Below are positions 32,934 to 41,100 of a stretch of 64,000 nt of DNA, piece by piece. The notes under the pieces were generated by a model. The model worked only from the letters and a program-made list of their open reading frames with translations, ran no database searches and was not told the origin of the DNA. Origin of the DNA: Amycolatopsis sp. cg9 (lineage in GTDB: Bacteria; Actinomycetota; Actinomycetes; Mycobacteriales; Pseudonocardiaceae); contig NZ_CP166850.1 in NCBI RefSeq assembly GCF_041346945.1, positions 4,030,001-4,094,000 of the forward strand, in the 5' to 3' direction. A program made the position numbers and the translations under genes. How positions within the stretch are numbered: position 1 is the first letter of the stretch; each line of letters begins with the position of its first letter.

Positions 32934-33827
32934 ATGCGTCTTGGTTTCAGCCTTCCGGTCTTCGGCAAGGCGGCGGCCACTCCGGGTGGGATCGCGCGGT
33001 ACGCGAAGGCGGCCGAGCAGGCGGGGGCGGCCAGTCTCTGGGTCGGTGACCGGCTGCTGTCGCCCGTCGCCCCGGTCGTCGCCTACCCCGGTTACGACAC
33101 CATGCCCGAGGAATTCCACACCGCGCAGGACCCGTTCACCGCGCTGGCCGTCGCCGCGGCGGTGACCGAGACCGCGATCCTCGGGTCCAGCACCATCAAC
33201 GCCACGCAGTACCAGGCCGCGAACTTCGCCCGGCTGCTGACCAGCATCGACGTCGCCAGCAACGGCCGGTTGCTGCCCGGGCTGGGCATCGGCTGGTCGC
33301 CGGACGAGTACGACGCCGTCGGGATCCCGATGTCCGAGCGCGGCAAGCGGCTGGACGACCTGCTCGACCTGCTCGACAAGTGGTGGACGCAGGACCTGGT
33401 GTCCCACACCGGCGCCGGCTACACGATCGCCGAGAGCCACGTCGACCTCAAGCCGGTCCGGAAGCCGCCGGTGCACCTGGCCGGGTTCGGGGAGAAGGCG
33501 CTGCGGCGCGTCGCCGAGCGGGCCGACGGGTGGCTGCCCGTCTGGTCGGTGCCCGAGCAGTTCCCGGCGAACGTCCTGACCGACACCCTCGCCAAGCTCC
33601 GCGCCGGCGCCGAGCAGGCGGGCCGCGACCCGGGGGCGCTGGGTGTCGCGCTGCGGGTGAACGCCGGTCCGGAGACCAAGCCGGAGGCCATCGCCGAGTC
33701 CGTCGTCAAGATCGTGTCGGTGCTCGAGCCGGACGAGGTCTTCGTCGACCTCACCTACCTGACCGGCAGCGTCGAGGAGCACCTCGACCTCACCGGCCGC
33801 CTGCTGGAGCTCACCGCCCAGGGCTGA
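32934..33827 (+). CDS. LLM-class (F420-dependent or flavin) oxidoreductase
   Basis: A 297-residue TIM-barrel protein of the luciferase-like superfamily. It starts MRLGFSLPVFGKAAATPGGI and has ARYAKAAEQAGAASLWVGDR, then GSSTINATQYQAANFARLLT and NGRLLPGLGIGWSPDEYDAVG (cofactor-binding segment), and ADGWLPVWSVPEQ. This pattern is usual for TIGR03619-like F420-dependent members in actinobacteria. The substrate is unknown. Its 3' end overlaps the convergent gene by 17 bases. A second, truncated member of the superfamily lies at 63482-64000. Confidence 0.88.
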   Translation: MRLGFSLPVFGKAAATPGGIARYAKAAEQAGAASLWVGDRLLSPVAPVVAYPGYDTMPEEFHTAQDPFTALAVAAAVTETAILGSSTINATQYQAANFARLLTSIDVASNGRLLPGLGIGWSPDEYDAVGIPMSERGKRLDDLLDLLDKWWTQDLVSHTGAGYTIAESHVDLKPVRKPPVHLAGFGEKALRRVAERADGWLPVWSVPEQFPANVLTDTLAKLRAGAEQAGRDPGALGVALRVNAGPETKPEAIAESVVKIVSVLEPDEVFVDLTYLTGSVEEHLDLTGRLLELTAQG

Positions 33828-34434
33828 CCGAAGCCGCGCGGCCCTCGTCGAAGAAGGCCTTGATCGCCGGGGCCCCGCCGAGTCCGGCGAGCGGCCGCGC
33901 GGCACCGAACGGCGCGTTCCAGAACGCGCCCTCCCGCCGCTCGTGCGGGCCGACGTACGCGTACGGCTCCGCGAGGTGGCCGTCCCCGGGCGAGACGCCG
34001 TAGTTCACCTCGTCGAGCGTGATGGCGACGTCGAAGTGCTCCGGCCACAGGGCCGGCACGACGTCCGGCGCGAAGTCCCGCAGGGCGCGGTCGCCGTCGG
34101 CGAAGGCACGCATCAGGACGGCCACGGCGGCCGGGTCCAGCGTGATGACCTCGCCGGCGTCGACGCCCGGGCCGTCGCCGTACACCCCGGCCGGCGCGCC
34201 CGCCTCGATCCCCGCTGCCGCCGCCACCTCGGTGAACGACCGCCCGTGCAGGGCCACCCGCGTGCCGGGCGCGACGAGCTCGCCGCCTGCCACCCGCAGG
34301 TCCGGCGCCACGACGGTGGCGAAGCCGCCTTCGACGACGCGCAGGTCGATCCGCTCGCCCGCGCGCCACTGCGGGCCCGCCAGCAGCAGTTCCGCGGCGC
34401 CGTGCAGGAACCGGCGGGTGTTCGGATCGGTCAT
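33811..34434 (-). CDS. Conserved-looking hypothetical protein
   Basis: A 207-residue soluble protein starting MTDPNTRRFLHGAAELLLAG, with WRAGERIDLRVVEGGFATVVAPDLRV, VITLDPAAVAVLMRAFADGDRAL, WPEHFDVAITLDEVNYGVSPGDGH and a C-terminal PYAYVGPHERREGAFWNAPFGAARP. The aromatic, acidic C-terminal half looks conserved, but I do not recognise a family name. It is divergent from the cyclase-like gene at 34559; the ATG at 34434 has GGAG upstream. Confidence 0.7.
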   Translation of the reverse strand: MTDPNTRRFLHGAAELLLAGPQWRAGERIDLRVVEGGFATVVAPDLRVAGGELVAPGTRVALHGRSFTEVAAAAGIEAGAPAGVYGDGPGVDAGEVITLDPAAVAVLMRAFADGDRALRDFAPDVVPALWPEHFDVAITLDEVNYGVSPGDGHLAEPYAYVGPHERREGAFWNAPFGAARPLAGLGGAPAIKAFFDEGRAASVSPGR

Positions 34435-34558
34435 CGGTTTCGCTCCTCCCGTGTCCGGATTCCCAGTGTCCTCGAAACGCCCCGAAATTTCTTCCGCGCG
34501 CCGGGGAGATGGCCCCCCGTCGCGCCACGGGAAGGCTGTACCGAGAAGGGAGCAGCCG

Positions 34559-35191
34559 ATGCGGAGTGTGCGGAGGGGACCGGTGCACCGGTCGATCGTG
34601 GTGGTGGACATCGCGGGATCGTCCCGCTGGGACAACCTCGCCCAGCTGCGGGCGCGGGCCGCGCTGACGAGGATGATGCGGCTCGCCTTCCGCGCGGCCG
34701 GGGTCGGGTGGTGGCGGCTGTCCATCCAGGACCGCGGGGACGGACTCCTCGCCATCGTCCCGGCCGGGGTGTCCAAAGCGGACCTGCTGGACCCGTTCGT
34801 GCCGCGGCTCCTCGCGGAGTTGCGCGCGTACAACGGCATCGTCGCGCCGGCCTGGCGGATCCGGCTGCGGCTGGCGGTGCACGCGGGGGAGCTGCTGCGC
34901 GCCGGCCCGCGGTGGGTGAGCGAGGACGTCAAGCTCGCGTGCCGGCTGGTCGACGGCGAACCGCTCTACGAGCAGCTCGGGCGGGGCGGCACCGACCTGG
35001 CGGTCGTGGTGTCGGAACGGATCCACGACGGCGTCGTGCGGCACGGCTACAAGGGCATCGACCCGGCCGGGTACGCGCCGGTGCGGGTCAGGGTGAAGGA
35101 GGTCGACGTCCTGGCGTGGCTGCGGGAAACCGCGGACCCGGCCCGGGCGAGCCGGGTCCGCGTGCCCGTCAGCCGCGTGGGCGAAGGATGA
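34559..35191 (+). CDS. Nucleotidyl-cyclase-fold-like protein, probably catalytically degenerate
   Basis: A 210-residue protein whose start VHRSIVVVDIAGSSRWDNLA resembles class III nucleotide cyclases (the metal-binding Asp in VVVDIxGxS). DRGDGLLAIVPAGVSKADLL matches the cyclase DxGDG loop, and IRLRLAVHAGEL the following strand. Later it has DLAVVVSERIHDGVVRHG, with no obvious transition-state Asn/Arg pair. Comparable proteins are common in actinobacteria, and some sit beside conflict or signalling genes. AAGGGAG lies seven bases before the ATG. Its 3' end overlaps the sigma-fusion gene tail-to-tail by 23 bases. Confidence 0.6.
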   Translation: MRSVRRGPVHRSIVVVDIAGSSRWDNLAQLRARAALTRMMRLAFRAAGVGWWRLSIQDRGDGLLAIVPAGVSKADLLDPFVPRLLAELRAYNGIVAPAWRIRLRLAVHAGELLRAGPRWVSEDVKLACRLVDGEPLYEQLGRGGTDLAVVVSERIHDGVVRHGYKGIDPAGYAPVRVRVKEVDVLAWLRETADPARASRVRVPVSRVGEG

Positions 35192-38100
35192 GCGTCGTCC
35201 CGTCACGGCCGGCGAAAGCACCGTCCACGGTGGCGTCGTAGCCGACGTGGCCGGTGCTCGTCAACTGGAAGAGCAGCCGGTCCCCGCCCGGGATCGAGAC
35301 GTAGTGGCTGCCCGGCACGAGCCGCAGGACGCGGGCCTGCCGGGCGTCCCACCAGCCGACGCCGCCGACGCCGAACTGCGGGTAGCCGGACGCGGAGGCG
35401 TCGACCGTGATCGGGAACCCGTGCAGGGCCAGTGAAGTACCGCCTTCGCCGGTGAACGTCCCCCGCAGGCCCGGGTCGTACTGGACGCGCCCCTCGGCGG
35501 TGACGGCGAACGGAACGGTCAGCCCACCGGTCAGGACGAGGTAGGTCGCCCCGGGCAGGAGCCGGACGGTGGCGCGTGCACCCGGGTTCGGGTCCGGCAG
35601 GCCGTTGACCGTGACGTTCTGGTAGTCCACATCGGACACGTCGATCCCGATCCGGAACCCGTGGACGGCGAGTGTCGAGCTGCCCTGGCCCGTCAGCAGC
35701 CCTTCCCGGCCCGGTTCGTAGCCCACGAACCCGCGGTCGTCGACGGTGAAGGAAACGGTCAGCCCGCCGTTGGTGACCACGCGGTGGGTGCCGGGGAAGA
35801 TCCGCACCGTGCGCGGCGGCCGCGGCGTGCCGAACGCGACCCCTTCGATCGTGACGTTGGCGTAGTCGACGTCGGTGGCGTCCAGCGTGACCGGTAGCCC
35901 GTGCACCGCCAGCACCGTCCCGGTCCCGGTGAGCAGCGGGTGGTCGGGCCGCACGAGCCCGGCGGCGGTCACGGTGAACGGAACGGTGAGCCCGTCGTGC
36001 GCGACCACGCGGTGGCCGCCGGGCAGCAACCGGTATTCGCGGACGGCCTGCGGCGGCCGCCAGCCCGTGCCGCTCACGGTCATGTTGTCGTAGTCGACGC
36101 CGGTGGTGTCGAGCGTGACGCGGAAGCCGTGCACGCTCAGGGTTTTCCCGCCGGCGCCGGTGAACGGGCCCGCGAGGCCGTCCGCGTAGGTGACGGTCCC
36201 GTCCGCGGCGATGGTGAACGGCAGCGAGTTCCCGTTGGCCGTCACGGCGGAGTGCGTGCCGGGCAGCAGCCGGAACGTGCGGACCGCCTGCGGCGCGGGC
36301 CAGCCCGCGCCGCTGATGGTCATGCCGGCGTAGTCGGTGTCGCTCGAGTCGAGCGTGACCGGTAGCCCGTGCACGGCGAGCGTTCCGGAACCCGCGCCGC
36401 TCAGCAGCCCGCGCGGGTCGGCGGCGTAGGCGACCTTGCCTTCGGCGGTGACGGTGAACGGCAGCGAGTTCCCGTTGGCCGTCACGACGTTGTGCGCGCC
36501 CGGCAGCAGCTTGAGCTGCCGGACCGGTTGCGGCACCGGGAAACCGGTGCCGGAGATCGCCATGTTGTAGTAGTCGACGCCGGTGACGTCGAAGGTGACG
36601 GCGTGCCCGTGCACGGCCAGCACCGAGCTGTCCCGGCCGGACAGCGTGCCGTCCAGGGCGGGGTCGTACTGGACCCGGTAGTCGGCGGTGACGCTGAAGT
36701 TCAGCACCTGGCCCGCCGGGGTGGCGAGGGTGTATGCGCCGGGGGTGAGGTCCAGCTGCTGGCGTTGACGGCTGTCCCGGACGCCGACGCGGGAGATCGT
36801 GAAGGTGGTGTAGGAGACGTCGGTGGCGTCGATCGTGATCGCCTGCGGCCGCGGTGCCGGGGTGCTGGGCGGCGTGCTCGTGGTGGGTGGGGCGGTGGTG
36901 GGCGGTGCCGTCGTGGGTGGGGCGGTCGTGGGAGGTGCGGTGGTGGGTGGCGCGGTGGTGGGTGGCGCGGTGGTGGGTGGCGCGGTCGTCGGCGCGGCCG
37001 TGGTGGGCGGCGGTGTGGCGGCTGGCGCGCTCGAAGACGGTGCCGGTGGCGGGACCGGCGCGGTGGTCGCGGATGCGGTGGTCGCCGGGGCGGCGGGTGG
37101 TGGCGCGGCCGGGGACCCGGGTGCCGTGGCCGTCCGCGGCGCGGAGCTCGCCGGTGCGGGTGGTGTTTCCGGTGGGGGAGCGGGGGTCCGCGGCACCGTC
37201 ACGGCCGCCGGGATCGCGCCCGGGCTGCGCACCGGCGCCGGTGCGCCCGGCGCGGTGGTGGTCCCGGGGCGCGGCGACGCGCTGTCGTGTTCCCCGCCGG
37301 GGGCCAGCAGCGCCGCCACGATCGTCGCCGCGACGGCCACCCCGCCCGCCGCGCCCGCGACTATCCGGTGGGCGACCTCGGGGTTGTCGCGCACGAAGCG
37401 CGTCACCGCGTCCACCTTGCGCAGCAGCGACGGCCGGGACGTGAGCAGCCGGGGCCCGGCCAGCGGCACCGGAACGACCAGCGCGGCCGCCGCGGGCGCC
37501 TGCGCCGGCGAAAGCCCGCCTTCGCCGGCGCGGTCGAGCAGGGCGACGAGCGCCCGGCGGCGCTCTTCGTCGTCTTCGCCGAGCCGCAGGAGCCCGGGAC
37601 CGAGGGCCCAGCGGCTGTAGTCGCGGGCTTCGTCGGCGCGCGTCGCGCACACCGCGCACCCGGCGGCGTGCTTGAGCACCGCGCGCGTCTGCTCCGGGCC
37701 GAGCACGAGACGGCGGCCGCCGGTCAGCTGCTCGGCGGCCAGGACGTCCCGCAGTCCCGCGCAGTCGCCGCGCCCGGTGCGGGCGAGGACGAGCGCCGCG
37801 ACCGCGTCGAACATCTTGACGCGGGAGCGCTGCAGCTGCCGGTTCACGATTTCGACCGGCTGCCCCAGCTCGGCCGCCAATTCCGCGCCGACGACGTGCC
37901 GCCCGCGTTCGAACGTGAGCCGCATGTGGGTGCGCATGACCGCGGCCAGGCCGGCGCCGATCCCGAGGGTCGCGGCGTCGAGGGTGTCCCACAGCTGCTG
38001 CTTGCCGAGCAAGATCTCGTACTCCGACGGCAGCTCCGGCAGGTCGGTCCGGGCCAGCTCCAGCTGCGGGTCACCCGGCTCCCGCTCGAACTCGGCGGGC

Positions 38101-38330
38101 AGTTCGCTTTCGCGGTTCTTGGCGCGGTAGCGCTCCTTGAGCACGTTGGCGGCGATCCCGTTCAGCCACGCTTCGAGCACCAGCGGCTCGGTCCCCTTGC
38201 GCAGGCTTTCCAGCGCGCGGACGACGACCTCGCTCACGCAGTCGTCGAGGTCGGCCTGGTTGGGCAGCCCCTTTCGCAGGTAGCGCCGGACGGTGGTGCG
38301 GCAGTACTCGAAGATCTCCGCTTCGGTCAT
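35169..38330 (-). CDS. ECF sigma factor fused to zinc anti-sigma-like motif, TM helix and extracellular repeats
   Basis: A 1053-residue multidomain protein. Residues 1-75 are sigma region 2 (YCRTTVRRYLRKGLPNQADL, DDCVSEVVVRALESL, AWLNGIAANVLKERY). About 112-182 is a region-4-like HTH (GAELAAELGQPVEIVNRQLQ, RSRVKM). Residues 217-240 hold LKHAAGCAVCATR, an HxxxCxxC motif as in zinc-binding anti-sigma domains. A single membrane helix spans about 322-343. Next comes a Pro/Ala/Thr stalk (350-495) ending in APPTT repeats, and about seven extracellular beta-rich repeats of roughly 80 residues with the motif TLDxTDVDYxNMTISGxG then LLPGxH and LAVHG. The ATG overlaps the stop of the preceding gene (ATGA). 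A membrane-bound sigma/sensor in one chain is inferred; release by proteolysis would be needed. Confidence 0.82.
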   Translation of the reverse strand: MTEAEIFEYCRTTVRRYLRKGLPNQADLDDCVSEVVVRALESLRKGTEPLVLEAWLNGIAANVLKERYRAKNRESELPAEFEREPGDPQLELARTDLPELPSEYEILLGKQQLWDTLDAATLGIGAGLAAVMRTHMRLTFERGRHVVGAELAAELGQPVEIVNRQLQRSRVKMFDAVAALVLARTGRGDCAGLRDVLAAEQLTGGRRLVLGPEQTRAVLKHAAGCAVCATRADEARDYSRWALGPGLLRLGEDDEERRRALVALLDRAGEGGLSPAQAPAAAALVVPVPLAGPRLLTSRPSLLRKVDAVTRFVRDNPEVAHRIVAGAAGGVAVAATIVAALLAPGGEHDSASPRPGTTTAPGAPAPVRSPGAIPAAVTVPRTPAPPPETPPAPASSAPRTATAPGSPAAPPPAAPATTASATTAPVPPPAPSSSAPAATPPPTTAAPTTAPPTTAPPTTAPPTTAPPTTAPPTTAPPTTAPPTTSTPPSTPAPRPQAITIDATDVSYTTFTISRVGVRDSRQRQQLDLTPGAYTLATPAGQVLNFSVTADYRVQYDPALDGTLSGRDSSVLAVHGHAVTFDVTGVDYYNMAISGTGFPVPQPVRQLKLLPGAHNVVTANGNSLPFTVTAEGKVAYAADPRGLLSGAGSGTLAVHGLPVTLDSSDTDYAGMTISGAGWPAPQAVRTFRLLPGTHSAVTANGNSLPFTIAADGTVTYADGLAGPFTGAGGKTLSVHGFRVTLDTTGVDYDNMTVSGTGWRPPQAVREYRLLPGGHRVVAHDGLTVPFTVTAAGLVRPDHPLLTGTGTVLAVHGLPVTLDATDVDYANVTIEGVAFGTPRPPRTVRIFPGTHRVVTNGGLTVSFTVDDRGFVGYEPGREGLLTGQGSSTLAVHGFRIGIDVSDVDYQNVTVNGLPDPNPGARATVRLLPGATYLVLTGGLTVPFAVTAEGRVQYDPGLRGTFTGEGGTSLALHGFPITVDASASGYPQFGVGGVGWWDARQARVLRLVPGSHYVSIPGGDRLLFQLTSTGHVGYDATVDGAFAGRDGTTLILRPRG
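36882..37012. repeat. Short tandem repeats coding for the Thr/Pro stalk
   Basis: About eight 15-base units of GGTGGGxGGxGCGGT type encode APPTT pentapeptides of the sigma-fusion protein (minus strand). The repeat length can vary without frame change. Confidence 0.8.
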
Positions 38331-38605
38331 CGCGTGGCCCTCCGGGCGGCGAGCCGGGTCCCGGTTTCCAGCAGCCACTCGCGCGCGGGCCGCCCGCAGG
38401 GGCAGGGCAGGTGCCCGACGAACTGGGCGAATGTGTCGTGGGTGGTTTCCCACGACGCGGTCCGTTCCCGCAGGATCCGCCAGCAGCGCTGGAAGACCGG
38501 CCGCGCGTACCGGCCGTAGAGCGCGTCGAGCGCGCTCCAATCCCCTTCACCCAGCCGCACCACGAGGGCGCGGTCTTCTTCCTGCTCGGTGCGCAGGACA
38601 TCCAT
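38327..38605 (-). CDS. Sigma-region-2-like small protein
   Basis: A 92-residue protein: RALVVRLGEGDWSALDALYG, RYARPVFQRCWRILRERTAS and WETTHDTFAQFVGHLP. This follows the ECF region 2 pattern (DxxAfxxLYxRYaxxVyrxcxrxLxDrxxAEDxxQETF), but the acidic AED is WET here and no region 4 exists. GGGAG lies five bases before the ATG at 38605. It ends in an ATGA overlap with the sigma-fusion gene, so both products should be made together. It might compete with or complete the partner sigma factor, or be a decayed ECF gene that survived as a coupled leader. Confidence 0.65.
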   Translation of the reverse strand: MDVLRTEQEEDRALVVRLGEGDWSALDALYGRYARPVFQRCWRILRERTASWETTHDTFAQFVGHLPCPCGRPAREWLLETGTRLAARRATR

Positions 38606-38918
38606 GACATCTCCCGAGGTCGGCGACGTGTCACCGGTCCCGTGCGCGCCGGAGGGCGGTTCTCCCCGCGCGGGCGAATCTTTTTCGAGCACCTCGTCGT
38701 CCTGACGGACCGGCGGCGTTCCGACAGTCGCGCCGACGTCCGCGGGCGTTCGGCGGATCCGGGCATTTCACCTGTTCGGTCCAAGCGGCCCACGAAGGGT
38801 TTCCTGCGTGATCCTGAACGAACTCCCACAGTATCTTGCAACTTCAAACAACATCCTGCACACTGCGAGCACCCGGCGCCCGGCGAGTCCCCACCCACGT
38901 CGAGATCGAGGAGTTCCC
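38606..38918. other. Divergent control region between sigma and lectin genes
   Basis: A non-coding gap of 313 bases. For the plus strand, TTGCAA (38836-38841), 17 bases, CACACT (38859-38864) is a weak promoter candidate for the lectin gene. I saw no clear -10/-35 pair for the sigma operon. Confidence 0.5.
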
Positions 38919-41099
38919 ATGCACCCTGCCTCGTCATCAGGCTCACGCCGCAGACGCGCCGCCGCGCTGGTGGCCGCAGCTGCGGTGTTCGCCGGTTCGG
39001 CGGCGCCCGCCGAAGCGGCGCCGCCCACCGGCGGGTACACCGTTTCGATCCAGTCGAAAGGCGCGTGGTCGAGCCCGACCGACTCGCCGGCCAGCCCGTA
39101 CCTCGACAAGGACGGCACCTTCTACTTCCAGCAGTCGGCCGCGCTGTACGGGGCCACGCAGCCGCGCGAGTGGGAGTTCTACAGCGGCCGCGACTTCGAC
39201 AGCTTCACCAAGAACGCCATCAGCGACGCCGTGAACCCCGCGGACCCCGAAGACCGCAACGACGACACGACGAAGCGGTGCAACACCAGCCCGACCGGGG
39301 TGGAGTCGACGAACCCGCCGTCCGGGTCGAGCTACTCGCAGAGGAACTTCTGCGACCTGGTCGGCACCTGGGTCGACCCGGACACCGGTGACTGGTACGG
39401 CCTGGTGCACAACGAGTTCACCCCGCAGCCGTTCGGCGACGGCCTGCACTACGACGCCATCGACTACGCGGTTTCGACCGACCAGGGCAAGACCTGGAAG
39501 ATCAAAGCGCACGTCCTCACCTCGCCGTACAGCACGAAGCGCGGTGACACCGCCGCCTTCCCGAACCAGACCTACTACTACGGCGACGGCGACCAGCGGC
39601 TCTACGTCGACACCGCGTCCGGCTACTTCTACGTCTTCTACGGCTCGCGCGTGGTGGACAAGAACGGCGGCTGGAAGGCCTTCTACGCGCACGCCGCGCG
39701 GGCGCCGATCTCGGCCAAGATGGCCCCGGGGTCGTGGCGCAAGTGGTACGACGGCGCCTGGACCGAGCCCGGCGTCGGCGGCCGGGAAAGCAACCAGGTG
39801 CCGGTCGGCCCGGACAGCGCCACCGGCTACACGCCGACGGCGAAGGAGTACAGCCCCGCCTCGACCGGCACCGCGGACCAGCAGATCGCGGCGGGCAAGA
39901 TGCCCGCGACCTCGCCGCTGTTCGTCATGGACATCACCTACAACGCCTACCTCGGCCTGTACATCGGCGAGCCGCAGGCCTTCGACCAGAGCGGGAACGC
40001 GCCGCAGCAGTACTACGCCACCGACGACCTGGCCACGCAGAAGTGGTACCCGATCGGCGGCACCGGCGGCTACCACACGGCGTCGTGGTACCGGTGGTTC
40101 GTCGACGGCGTGAACAAGACCGGCTCGGCGATCGTGGGCAAGGACTTCCGCGCGTACTGCTCGTTCGGCTGCTCCGGCGGCGTTTCCGGGGAGTACGTGA
40201 ACGTCTCGATCGACAACCCGGCCCGCGCGGCGGTCCCGTTCGACCCGGCCAAGACCTACCGCATCGCCTCCGGCGACGGCCGGGTGCTCGCCCAGAGCGG
40301 CTCCGGGACGACGTCGGTCGCGGCCGGCGACGGCTCCGCCGCGCAGGCGTGGTCGTTCACCGGCAACGGAGACGGTTCCTACCGGATCACCAACGCCGGG
40401 AGCGGCGGGCAGCTGGGCGTCGCGGCCACGTCGTCGGCCACGCGGGCCTGGGGGACCGTGCCGACGGTGACGTCCGGTTCCGGGGTGGGGCAGCAGTGGT
40501 TCGTCATCCCCGGTGCCTCGGGGACGTACCGGCTCGTCAACCGCTACAGCGGCCTGGTGCTGGGCATGTCCGCGGCCCGGCCGGCCGAGACCACGCCGGT
40601 GCGCCACTGGACCGACACCACCGGCAGCGCGGTCGGCGGCGGGCGCACCGCGGCCCAGCAGACGCTGGCCATCACGGCGGTGGGCACCGTGCCCGTCCTG
40701 ACCGGCACGCACACCCTCGCGGTCGGCGGCAAGGCGCTCGACGTGCCGGGCCACAGCACCGCCAAGGGCACCCACCTCGTCACGTGGACCGCGAACGGCG
40801 GCGCCAACCAGAGCTGGACGTTCACCGGGCAGCCGGACGGCTCCTACGAACTGCGCAACGTCGAATCGGGCCTGTGTGCGGACGTCGACGGCGGCGCCAC
40901 CACCGCCGGCGCGGCGATCATCCAGTGGACCTGCACGGGCGGGACCAACCAGCACTGGCAGGCCACGAGGCAGGCCGACGGGACGTACACGTTCGCCTCC
41001 GTCCGCAGCGGCCTGCTGCTGACCACGGCGTCCACTTCGGACGGCGCCGCGGTCACCCAGCAGGCCGCCGGCGCCCGCCAGCACTGGTCGGTCGGCTGA
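38919..41099 (+). CDS. Secreted protein with C-terminal ricin-B lectin domains
   Basis: A 726-residue secreted protein. The signal peptide (SRRRRAAALVAAAAVFAGSA, ending AEAAP) is followed by an unassigned domain of about 400 residues rich in Tyr/Trp (YYGDGDQRLYVDTASGYFYV, SWYRWFVDGVNKTGSAI), possibly a beta-propeller or hydrolase. From about 445 come ricin-type trefoil repeats with QxW motifs: QAWSFTG, QQWFVIPG, QSWTFTG, QHWQATR and QHWSVG. Ricin domains usually bind galactose, GalNAc or xylan. GAGGAG stands six bases before the ATG. It ends next to the aldolase operon of a sugar locus, suggesting that it binds or attacks the polymer taken up there. Confidence 0.8.
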   Translation: MHPASSSGSRRRRAAALVAAAAVFAGSAAPAEAAPPTGGYTVSIQSKGAWSSPTDSPASPYLDKDGTFYFQQSAALYGATQPREWEFYSGRDFDSFTKNAISDAVNPADPEDRNDDTTKRCNTSPTGVESTNPPSGSSYSQRNFCDLVGTWVDPDTGDWYGLVHNEFTPQPFGDGLHYDAIDYAVSTDQGKTWKIKAHVLTSPYSTKRGDTAAFPNQTYYYGDGDQRLYVDTASGYFYVFYGSRVVDKNGGWKAFYAHAARAPISAKMAPGSWRKWYDGAWTEPGVGGRESNQVPVGPDSATGYTPTAKEYSPASTGTADQQIAAGKMPATSPLFVMDITYNAYLGLYIGEPQAFDQSGNAPQQYYATDDLATQKWYPIGGTGGYHTASWYRWFVDGVNKTGSAIVGKDFRAYCSFGCSGGVSGEYVNVSIDNPARAAVPFDPAKTYRIASGDGRVLAQSGSGTTSVAAGDGSAAQAWSFTGNGDGSYRITNAGSGGQLGVAATSSATRAWGTVPTVTSGSGVGQQWFVIPGASGTYRLVNRYSGLVLGMSAARPAETTPVRHWTDTTGSAVGGGRTAAQQTLAITAVGTVPVLTGTHTLAVGGKALDVPGHSTAKGTHLVTWTANGGANQSWTFTGQPDGSYELRNVESGLCADVDGGATTAGAAIIQWTCTGGTNQHWQATRQADGTYTFASVRSGLLLTTASTSDGAAVTQQAAGARQHWSVG

Positions 41100-41100
41100 G

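Noticed and set aside
36369..38519. 716-codon plus-strand open frame opposite the sigma-fusion gene
   Set aside because: Low-complexity Arg/Gly composition and no domain; the minus strand has sigma and repeat motifs in a continuous frame.
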